Below are positions 1 through 6,800 of a stretch of DNA of 11,809 bases, piece by piece. The notes under the pieces were generated by a model. It worked only from the letters and a program-made list of their open reading frames with translations. It searched no databases and was not told the DNA's origin. The stretch covers positions 1 through 11,809 of the forward strand of contig CAIKKV010000554.1 in the NCBI GenBank assembly GCA_903828035.1, given 5' to 3'. Numbering within the stretch: position 1 is the first letter of the stretch; the number at the start of each line of letters is the position of its first letter. Origin of the DNA: an uncultured bacterium. GTDB taxonomy: Bacteria; Verrucomicrobiota; Kiritimatiellia; CAIKKV01. The position numbers and the translations under genes were made by a program.

Positions 1-1674
1 GACGCGCGCGAGCAGGCCGCCCTCCAAGCCATGATCGCCACGCTCGAGGCTTTTTCGGGCTGGATGAAACGCTGGGCCGAGGCGGCTGAGCGGCGCGGAC
101 TGGCCGAATTGGCGGCCGTGGCCCGGAATGTGGCCTGGGAGCCGCCCCGGACTTTCCACGAGGCGGTTCAGCTGGTGGCCTTCACCCACCTGTGCTTCGA
201 GAGCGAATCCCGCTACCACATGGCGCTGGGCCGGATCGACCAGTACCTGCTGCCCTTTTATCGGCGCGATATTGAGGCCGCCATCCTGACGCGCGGCGAG
301 GCGCTCGACCTGATCTGCCATCTGTGGATCAAGCTGGCCGAGAACATGGGCGTGCAGAATATCTGCATCGGCGGGGTGACCCCCGACGGCAGGGACGCCA
401 CGAACGAGCTGTCGTTTATCGGCCTCGAAGCCACCGGGCTGGTGCAGTCGCCCCACACGAACCTTTCCGCCCGGTTCCATGACGGAACGCCGGAAACGTT
501 CTACAACGCCTGCTTCGAGGTGATTCGCACAGGCGTGGGTTTTCCCGCCATTTTCAACGATCATGTGCTGATCCCGGGGCTCGTGGAGATCGGAATTCCC
601 CTCGAGGTCGCCCGCGACCACTGCATGGTGGGCTGCATCGAAACCATGTTGCCCGGGCGGCAGCAGGCCTGGACCGATAGCCGCTACAACATGCCGATTC
701 AACTGGTCAACGCCATGGAGAAGTTGCGCGGCCGCCAGGGCCTCACGTTCGACCAGGTGCACGAGGCCTTCCTGCAGGAAATGCGGGATTCGATAGCCAG
801 GCACACGGAGAACGTCAACGCCTATATTGCGAAGTTTCCCGTCGATCGTTTTCCGGACCCCTTCCTTTCGGCCATGACCCGCGATTGCATCGGCCGCGCC
901 AGGGACATCAACGATGGCGGCTCCGAGTTCAAGCGCATGCACGGCATTGCCGTTATGGGGCTGGGCACCACCGCCGATTCGCTCGCGGTGATCAAGACCC
1001 TGGTCTTCGAGGAGAAGAAGATCGGGTTCGATGAGTTGCTGGAGGCCATGACGGCCGATTTTGCGGGCCGTGAGCCGCTGCGGCAGATGCTGATCAACCA
1101 GTCGCCGAAATACGGCAACGATGACGACCGGGTCGACGACCTGGCCGTGTTCCTGGTCGATTGGACCGCCCGCGAATGCCTGAAGCACAGGACCATCGAC
1201 GGCGGCCGGTTTGTCTCGGCCATGGCGGCCAACACGAGCAACATCCCGGCCGGCAAGGAAGTGGGAGCCACTCCGGACGGCCGCCACGCCTTTACGCCGC
1301 TGTCCGACGCGGCCAGTCCCTATTTCGGCAGGGACATGAACGGGCCCACGGCTCTCCTGAACTCGGTCGCCAAGCCCGACTATCAGCGGGTGCTGACGGG
1401 CAGCGTGATCAACATGAAGTTCGAGCCCTCGTTCTTCCAGGGAGCGGGCGGCACCAAGGTGTTCACCACGCTGATGAAGGCGTTTGTCCAAAAACGCGTG
1501 CCGGAGCTGCAGTTCAACTTCACCGGCAATGAGTTGCTGATGGAGGCCCAGAAAAATCCCGAGAACCATCGCGATCTGGTGGTGCGGGTGAGCGGGTTCT
1601 CCCAGTACTTCGTTCATCTGGACAAGGAAGTTCAGGACGACGTGATCCGGCGGCGTTCGCACGCGCGGCTGTAA
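1..1674 (+). CDS. Glycyl radical enzyme (PFL-like family), C-terminal part, 5' end outside window
   Basis: This is a glycyl radical enzyme: an activase-generated Gly radical passes to an active-site Cys that starts C-C, C-O or C-N bond chemistry on the substrate. The frame is open from base 1, so the ATG at 31 is not a credible start. About 557 codons are present, whereas family members usually have 750-850, so roughly the first third is missing. The thiyl Cys lies in the motif MVGCIE (Cys codon 634-636), with Glu two residues later as in eliminase-type members such as CutC and glycerol dehydratase; pyruvate formate-lyase has Cys-Cys here. The glycyl loop is RVSGFSQYF (Gly codon 1594-1596), followed by a normal C terminus. 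The motif continues as TMLPGRQQAW, which I cannot tie to a known substrate class. Its activase follows 17 bp downstream, surely in one operon. Family assignment is very secure; substrate is unknown. Confidence 0.95.
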   Translation, partial: DAREQAALQAMIATLEAFSGWMKRWAEAAERRGLAELAAVARNVAWEPPRTFHEAVQLVAFTHLCFESESRYHMALGRIDQYLLPFYRRDIEAAILTRGEALDLICHLWIKLAENMGVQNICIGGVTPDGRDATNELSFIGLEATGLVQSPHTNLSARFHDGTPETFYNACFEVIRTGVGFPAIFNDHVLIPGLVEIGIPLEVARDHCMVGCIETMLPGRQQAWTDSRYNMPIQLVNAMEKLRGRQGLTFDQVHEAFLQEMRDSIARHTENVNAYIAKFPVDRFPDPFLSAMTRDCIGRARDINDGGSEFKRMHGIAVMGLGTTADSLAVIKTLVFEEKKIGFDELLEAMTADFAGREPLRQMLINQSPKYGNDDDRVDDLAVFLVDWTARECLKHRTIDGGRFVSAMAANTSNIPAGKEVGATPDGRHAFTPLSDAASPYFGRDMNGPTALLNSVAKPDYQRVLTGSVINMKFEPSFFQGAGGTKVFTTLMKAFVQKRVPELQFNFTGNELLMEAQKNPENHRDLVVRVSGFSQYFVHLDKEVQDDVIRRRSHARL

Positions 1675-1691
1675 AAAAGAAGCGGCGACTC

Positions 1692-2648
1692 ATGACTCAT
1701 TCCGATTTTCGGTCCGTGAAGGGGCTCGTGTTCGACATCCAGCGGTTTTCGCTGTTTGACGGTCCCGGGATCCGGACCACGGTTTTTTTCAAGGGCTGCC
1801 CGCTGCGCTGCCTCTGGTGTCACAACCCCGAGGGGATCGACCCCCAGGCCCAATTGCTATACAGCTCGGGCCTGTGCGTGAGCTGCGGCTTGTGCGTCAA
1901 AGCCTGTGCGAGCGGAGCCCATGCGATCGACAAGGCGGGGCGCCATACCCTGGACCGGGCGCGCTGCAACGTGTGCGGCGCCTGCGTGGCCGCCTGTCCT
2001 ACGAGGGCGCTTGAGATGGCCGGGCGGACCATGACCGCGGGAGCCGTCATGGACGAGGTGGTCAAGGACCGCTTGTTTTATACGGAGTCGGGCGGCGGCT
2101 TGACGCTGTCGGGCGGCGAGCCCCTGCTGCAGCCCGAGTTCGCCGCCGCGCTGCTACGGGCGGCCCGGGAGGAGGGGCTGCATACGGCGGTCGAGACGTC
2201 AGGCTGCTGTTCCTGGAGCCGGCTGGAGGCGATACTCCCGCTGACCGACCTGTTCCTGTATGATCTCAAGGAGATGGATCCGCTTCGGCATGAAACCTTC
2301 ACGGGCGTGGCGCTGAAGCCGATCCTGGACAATTTGAGCCGGTTGTCTGAGGCCGGGGCGACGATCGTCCTGCGGCTGCCGTTCATTCCCGGCTGCAATG
2401 CCCGGCCCGATCATATTGCCGCCGTGGCGGAATTGGCGGCCGGGCTTACCGGGCCCCTTCGACAGGCTCAGGGCAGGCTTGCTGGAGTGGATCTGTTGCC
2501 CTATCACCGGCTGGGTGAGGGCAAGCGGGCGCGGCTGGGCCTGGCGGAAACGGCGCCGCCGGCGGCTGTCCCTGAAAAGGAAACAATTGCCGGCTGGAAG
2601 AAGGCGTTTGCCGAGGCCGGCCTGCTCGTCCGCACCGCCGACGATTGA
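1692..2648 (+). CDS. Glycyl radical enzyme activase (radical SAM, two extra 4Fe-4S clusters)
   Basis: This cytoplasmic radical-SAM enzyme abstracts hydrogen from the glycyl-loop Gly of the GRE encoded directly upstream. The SAM cluster motif CPLRCLWC uses Cys36, Cys40 and Cys43. Two ferredoxin-type clusters follow: CVSCGLCVKAC (Cys62, 65, 68, 72) and CNVCGACVAAC (Cys92, 95, 98, 102). The SAM-contact motif GGEP is at 141-144, and LLPYHRLG, typical of the family C terminus, is at 268-275. The ferredoxin insert occurs in activases of non-PFL enzymes and is absent from PflA, which agrees with the partner's Cys-x-Glu site. The length (318 aa) is normal. The ATG at 1692 starts 17 bp after the GRE stop; only a weak purine-rich AAGAAG precedes it, so translation may be coupled. 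Oddity: residues about 255-262 (PLRQAQGR) come from a dispersed repeat inserted in frame just before the strand leading to LLPYH. Confidence 0.95.
   Translation: MTHSDFRSVKGLVFDIQRFSLFDGPGIRTTVFFKGCPLRCLWCHNPEGIDPQAQLLYSSGLCVSCGLCVKACASGAHAIDKAGRHTLDRARCNVCGACVAACPTRALEMAGRTMTAGAVMDEVVKDRLFYTESGGGLTLSGGEPLLQPEFAAALLRAAREEGLHTAVETSGCCSWSRLEAILPLTDLFLYDLKEMDPLRHETFTGVALKPILDNLSRLSEAGATIVLRLPFIPGCNARPDHIAAVAELAAGLTGPLRQAQGRLAGVDLLPYHRLGEGKRARLGLAETAPPAAVPEKETIAGWKKAFAEAGLLVRTADD
2454..2480. repeat. Dispersed short repeat inserted in frame within the activase gene
   Basis: The core CCTTCGACAGGCTCAGGGC, plus a few flanking bases, matches a short dispersed repeat that I recognise from its translations in many bacterial genomes (for example FDRLRAG on this strand and LSLSKG on the other). 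Here it is read in a third frame as PLRQAQGR. It contains a direct repeat of CAGGCT (2463-2468 and 2474-2479). Its exact borders need a comparison with an uninterrupted homologue. Recognition comes from memory of the family, not from a search. Confidence 0.7.
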
Positions 2649-2674
2649 GGGCCGCCCTCGTTCCGCTTGATCAT

Positions 2675-2705
2675 GCGGCGCTCACGGGACCGAGCGCCCT
2701 ACCTG
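2675..2705 (-). repeat. REP-like hairpin unit A (family 1, minus orientation)
   Basis: Read on the minus strand, this 31-nt unit begins CAGGTAGGGCG. The tetranucleotide GTAG lies immediately 5' of a hairpin with stem GGCGCTCG paired to TGAGCGCC (7 Watson-Crick pairs plus one G-T) and the 6-nt loop GTCCCG. It is an inverted copy of unit B: the first 11 bases, the loop core GTCCC and the stem base are the same, but the four stem pairs nearest the loop differ in a compensated way. Confidence 0.75.
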
Positions 2706-2723
2706 AAGAATATGTGCAACTGG

Positions 2724-2754
2724 CAGGTAGGGCGGCGAGTCCCTTCGCCGCCGT
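2724..2754 (+). repeat. REP-like hairpin unit B (family 1, plus orientation)
   Basis: This 31-nt unit begins CAGGTAGGGCG and forms a perfect 8-bp hairpin, GGCGGCGA paired to TCGCCGCC (2731-2738 with 2745-2752), with the loop GTCCCT. GTAG (2727-2730) lies directly 5' of the stem, as in REP elements processed by RAYT (TnpA-REP) proteins. It faces unit A head to head across 18 nt (2706-2723), so the outer CGCCCTACCTG and CAGGTAGGGCG arms could also pair over 11 bp. Confidence 0.75.
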
Positions 2755-2759
2755 CATAG

Positions 2760-2783
2760 GTAGCCGCCGCTGATAAGCGGTGG
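2760..2783 (+). repeat. REP-like hairpin unit C (family 2, plus orientation)
   Basis: GTAG (2760-2763) is followed directly by a 7-bp stem, CCGCCGC with GCGGTGG (one G-T pair), closed by the 6-nt loop TGATAA. The bases just before it (AG) extend the 5' tag to AGGTAG, as in units A and B, although the stem and loop sequences belong to a different family. It starts only 5 nt after unit B and is in the same orientation. Confidence 0.7.
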
Positions 2784-2796
2784 ACATGGCGAAAGA

Positions 2797-2820
2797 CCGC
2801 GCCTTAGCAGGCGCGGCTAC
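2797..2820 (-). repeat. REP-like hairpin unit D (family 2, minus orientation), supplies the pfkB-like stop codon
   Basis: On the minus strand GTAG (2820-2817) precedes a perfect 7-bp stem, CCGCGCC with GGCGCGG, and the loop TGCTAA. It is the inverted partner of unit C, with 13 nt (2784-2796) between them. The TAG of its GTAG is the stop codon of the PfkB-family kinase, so the hairpin begins exactly at the 3' end of that gene. It could stabilise the mRNA 3' end or attenuate transcription from the minus strand; no T-tract follows. Confidence 0.75.
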
Positions 2821-3758
2821 GAATAGGCGGCGCGATTGATCACGGCGACCGTCCGCTCCAGCTCCCGCACGCGCGCCAATGAAAGGACCGGCGTGCCCTG
2901 CTGCTCCACGGCGGCGGCGCCGGCGGCCACGGCGCGGGCGGCGATTTCGGGCGTCAGGGTTCGGGCGGGAAAGTAGTCGGCGCAGAACTGGCCGAGCAGG
3001 GTGTCGCCGGCGCCCGTCGTATCCACGCGCGGGACGTCCGGGGATGGCGCGTAGAGTAGGGCTCCGCTTGAGGCAAACCAGGCGCCGGCGGGGCCGTCCG
3101 ACAGGATCACCACTTCATGTCTCCCCGCTAGCTCGCGCAAGGCATCCTTGATGGCGTCAGTCGATTCCAGCCGCCGGCCCAGGACCTGCTCCAACTCGTG
3201 CCGGTTGGGTTTGATCACATCAGGCTTTTCCGCGAGCCCGGCCGGCAGGGCGGGGCCGGAGGTGTCGAGCACGGTGACGCAGGCGGCCTTGCGGAAGATC
3301 CGGATCAGCCGCGCATAGGTGTCGGCCGGAAAGCGGACCGGCAGCGAGCCGCTCAGGATGACAACGGTTCCCGGTATAGCCAGTGTTTCGGCGTAGGCAA
3401 TCAGGGGGCCGTCGGGGAAATCCAGCTCTGGAAACCCGGGTTTGTTAAGCTTCAGTTCGCGTCCGGCGCCATCCGTGAGCATGGTGTTGGTCCGTGTCGC
3501 GAAGGGCACGGCCAAAAACCGGCAGGCGATGCCGGCCGGCGTTAACGCGCCATCGTAGAAGGGCAGGTCCTTTTTCCCGAGCAGACCGCCGGCCGTCACC
3601 GACTTGCCATTTGCCGCAATCATTTTAGCCACGTTCACGCCCTTGCCGCCGGGCGTGCGGGTTTCACCGGTCACGCTGCAGATGGCTCCAAGCGCGAGCG
3701 GTGGCTTCACAAGGACAGTCAAATCGATGGCGGGATTGAGGGTGAGGGTGAGGAACAT
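2817..3758 (-). CDS. PfkB-family sugar-phosphate kinase (1-phosphofructokinase / tagatose-6-phosphate kinase type)
   Basis: This is a soluble PfkB (ribokinase-fold) kinase of 313 aa, a normal length. The N terminus MFLTLTLNPAIDLTV is the standard opening of the 1-phosphofructokinase / tagatose-6-phosphate kinase branch, with substrate-side residues in NPAID. GGKGVNVAK lies at about 37-45. The anion hole and catalytic Asp lie in DTTGAGD (Asp252), near the C terminus as expected. It probably phosphorylates fructose 1-phosphate or tagatose 6-phosphate to the bisphosphate; the motifs do not separate the two. I chose the ATG at 3758 because the family consensus starts there. The frame stays open to an ATG at 3851, but those extra codons translate a dispersed repeat (CHPERSRGIS) that overlaps the end of the giant gene. 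There is no Shine-Dalgarno before 3758, and an alternative ATG at 3785 also lacks one. The stop codon comes from REP-like unit D. No phosphotransferase gene adjoins it. Confidence 0.9.
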   Translation of the reverse strand: MFLTLTLNPAIDLTVLVKPPLALGAICSVTGETRTPGGKGVNVAKMIAANGKSVTAGGLLGKKDLPFYDGALTPAGIACRFLAVPFATRTNTMLTDGAGRELKLNKPGFPELDFPDGPLIAYAETLAIPGTVVILSGSLPVRFPADTYARLIRIFRKAACVTVLDTSGPALPAGLAEKPDVIKPNRHELEQVLGRRLESTDAIKDALRELAGRHEVVILSDGPAGAWFASSGALLYAPSPDVPRVDTTGAGDTLLGQFCADYFPARTLTPEIAARAVAAGAAAVEQQGTPVLSLARVRELERTVAVINRAAYS

Positions 3759-3765
3759 GGGCAGC

Positions 3766-3795
3766 ACTTTAGCAGGATTTTGCATCAAGGGGCAA
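3766..3795 (-). promoter_or_regulatory. Possible promoter for the PfkB-like kinase gene, perhaps leaderless
   Basis: On the minus strand TTGCCC (3795-3790) and TAAAGT (3771-3766) are separated by 18 nt, and TGC precedes the -10-like box as an extended -10. Each box matches the sigma-70 consensus at four of six positions. The -10-like box ends 7 nt before the ATG at 3758, so transcription would begin at or next to the start codon. That fits the absence of a Shine-Dalgarno sequence. The match is weak and rests only on inspection. Confidence 0.25.
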
Positions 3796-3810
3796 TAAAC
3801 TGTTCGGGAG

Positions 3811-3840
3811 GAGATCCCTCGGCTACGCTCGGGATGACAA
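3811..3840 (-). repeat. Dispersed short repeat between the kinase and giant genes
   Basis: On the minus strand the unit contains TCATCCCGAGCGTAGCCGAG followed by GGATCTCC. I recognise it as a widespread dispersed repeat often mistranslated as CHPERSRGIS or SSRAxSRD. Its ends ATCCC and GGGAT form a short inverted repeat. It overlaps the last codons of the giant gene: the final residues SSRA and the TAG stop (3825-3823) lie inside it. It also creates the false N-terminal extension of the kinase frame. Borders are approximate and recognition is from memory. Confidence 0.7.
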
Positions 3841-6800
3841 AGTTTTAGCAACTATTCCGCTGATCGCCAGCACGCCCAGCACCAGGAGGAGGTTGCCGGC
3901 CTTGTGCCACGGGGAGGCGGGAAGGGAGCGGAAGGTGACCCGCAGCGCGGCGTCGGGCTGGATGACGAGCGGGCGCTGCAGCCGGATGCGGACGCCCTGC
4001 TCCGGAACGGTGATCCGGATGGAGCGCGCCACGGCCGTCGCCGCCTTCTGCTGGCCGATGATCTTGTCCGCCGCGACCGTCAGGTTGGCGCTTTCGTCGG
4101 CGGAAAGGGCCTGCTCGATCTGCTTCGCATATTCGGGCGTGAAGTTGCCCGCGTTGTAGCCGGCCGGCTGGTTCGCGGCGCCCTGCTGGGCCACGTCCAC
4201 GTCGATCTGCCGCTCCTGCTGGAGCTCCGAGCGCCGCTGAACGAGGCCCACGATGGCCTGCTGCCGCACCAGGTTCTGGTACTGGACCCGGGCGTCCTCG
4301 TTCAACTCGGCCTCGCCCTGCGAGTAGTTCATGGCTACTTCCAGCGCCTGCTTGGCCTCCTTCTGGTTGCCTGTTTTGATGTAGGATTCGCCCTTGGCCA
4401 TCACGCTCCTGGCCTTGCTCAGGTCCGTGCTCAGCAGCATCCGGTTCTGGCTTGAGTAGATCGACTGGTCGAAGAGCACCGGCCCTTCCAGTTGCTCGGC
4501 CAGGGTGAAATCGCCGCCGAATCCGAAGTAGGTGCGGCCGGGCCGCAGGTAGAGCGTCCAGGTGACATTGTTCAGGGGCAAGTCGAAGGAGGGCGCCTCC
4601 AGGCTGTTGCCGGAGGGCGCCACGCTCCCATAGGTGATCTCGACCGTGGTGGCGTCGCCCGCCAGCGCGCCTTCCAGCGGCAGGCGGTAGGCCTTGCCGC
4701 GGCGGGAGGGGCGGCCCACCTTGCCGTTGACGAAGACGGACCACAGGCTGTCCTTCTCGCCGGGGAGCGTGACGGTCAGGTAGCGCAGGTCGCCGGCGTC
4801 CAGCTCGAGCCGCGCGCGCGTGAGAAGCTGGCCCTCCTCGGCCAGCACCGAGGTCAGCTCCACCTGGCGCACGGTTGCCGGCAGCACGGCGGCCGACCCG
4901 TGGCGCCGGACGTCGAGGGCCAGGACGTAGTCGGGCGAGACTGACCGGTAGCAGAGGATGGCGTCGGAGAGGTCGCCCGCTCCGAACTCGGCCGGCAGCC
5001 CGCGCGAATCCTCGGGCTTCAGCCCTTCCGGCTCGCCCTGCGGCTTCACCTGCATGCGGCCCGACGAGGTGACCGTCACGTAGCCGCGCTGGTTCTCGGC
5101 GTCCAGCGCGCGGAAGGAGCGCACGGCGACCTGGCGGTTGGCGGGATCGAAGGGGCTCTGGCAGCTCGCCCTCAGGATGACCGTCTGCTCGGCCTTGCTG
5201 GCCAGCTCCACCTGCCAGATGCCCTTTTCGGGATCGGCTTCGAACATCTTGGCGACCCCGCGGCCGGTGATCGTGAGCGGCAGGCCGGGGCGGGGCGCCT
5301 GGATGCGGAAGATCTTGCAGCCCGCGTTTTCAATCGTGTACCGGAAGGTGGCGGTCTCGCGCATCATGCCCTCGGCCAGGTCCACGCTGTGCAGCACCTC
5401 GGGCTTGAGCGTGGGCGCCAGCACTTCGGCGGAGAGGGTGACCGACCAGGCCGGCCGCAGGAGGCTGTAGGCCAGCGCCTTGCCGTCGGCCACGCCCAGG
5501 TCCCGGGGATTGATCTCGACCACGCCGTCGCGCGAGGCCGTGGAGAGCCGCACGCCGCGTTCCCCGGTGACGACCAAAGAGCCGCTGTGCTTGACCGCGT
5601 CGCGCACCTCGAGGCGGGGCAGGAGAATCGTTTTCTCGATGCCTTTTTCCATCCGGGAAATAACGACGTTCAGCCGCCGCGTGTCGAGCACCTGGCGCTG
5701 GAAGTGAACAACGACGCCCCGGTTGGTGGCGTCCTTCAGGTCGTCCCAGTGGCTGACCTCCTGCCCGGTGAGCGTTTCCACGTCGTAGCCGGCGGGAATG
5801 CCGAGCGTGAGCGAGAAGATGCCGGCCCGGGCCACGGTGACATCCAGCTGCGAGCTCAGCAGGATGCGCTCGTCGCCGATGGAGAGCGTCGCCGTTTCAA
5901 CGGAGCGGATTTCGGGCACGACCTTGTCTGCGGTCACGGCGAGGCTCGAGCCGGTCTGCTGGTAGCGATAGGCGCGCTTCAGCGTCCGCGCAGCGGCTCC
6001 CGCCTTGGCGGGCGGCTGGGCGGCCCGCGGGAAATCCTCGATGGCCATGCCGCTGACGCCCTCCGCCTTGCCGACGGCGATCTGCACGGAATCGGGGACG
6101 GCCAGGGCGAAGGCGCCGCGCTGGCGGGCGGCCCCGTGCACGGCGGGGGCGGCCAGGACGGCCGCGTAGGGCAGGCCTTCGCGCGGGACCTGCAGGGCGA
6201 TGGCCAGGCTCAGGTTGCCGCTGACAGGGCTCTCGAACAGGGCCTCGAGCTGGCGGGTATCGGAGTCGTACCGCCAGGTGCTGAGGCCCGGCGCGGTGAC
6301 GGCCGTGACGCTCATGCCGGCGGGGATATCCATCACCACCGACTGAAGCTGGCCCTGGGCGATCTGGAGCAAGGCCAGGCAGGAGAGCTCGACCACGCCC
6401 GGCTCGAAGCCGGCATAGGTCTGCACCTCGGCGAAGAAGACGGTCTGCTCGAGCTGCGTTTTGCGCGCCCGGGGCTTCCACCGGATGTCGGCCACGGGCT
6501 CGGCCGTGGGCCGCAGTTCCACCACGGTCTCGGTGGCGGTTTCCCGGATATCCCGGCGCGCCGTGCCGCTGGTCAGGTAAACGTCGACCGGTGCGGCTGG
6601 AATATGCAGCACGGCCTTGGAGAGGCGGGACAGCGGATGGTACAGCCGCACGCCCCACGCGTCGGCCGCCGCGCCCTCGACGAGGGCGGGGAGGACGTAG
6701 CCGAGATGGATCTCGTACGCTCCTTTTTTCAAGACCTTGAGGACGAGGCCCCGCGGCGTGCGTTCAATTTTCAGGTCGCTTGTGAGCGTCGGCGCGTTGG

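Noticed and set aside
8..8. Expectation of microcompartment, transposase, CRISPR or prophage genes
   Set aside because: I looked on both strands and saw no coding or repeat evidence for any of them in this window.
31..33. ATG as start of the glycyl radical enzyme
   Set aside because: The frame is open to base 1 and the protein from here would lack about a third of the family's usual length, so the start lies outside the window.
2647..2659. Hairpin GAGGG-CCG-CCCTC over the activase stop as a rho-independent terminator
   Set aside because: The stem has only 5 pairs and is followed by GTTCCG rather than a T-tract. Termination here is possible but not supported.
2398..2670. Small plus-strand frame overlapping the end of the activase
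   Set aside because: It lies out of frame over conserved activase motifs, is Arg-rich, and contains another-frame reading of the dispersed repeat; a GC-rich shadow.
3759..3851. Upstream extension of the kinase frame to an ATG at 3851
   Set aside because: The extra residues translate a dispersed repeat and overlap the end of the giant gene; the family N terminus begins at 3758.
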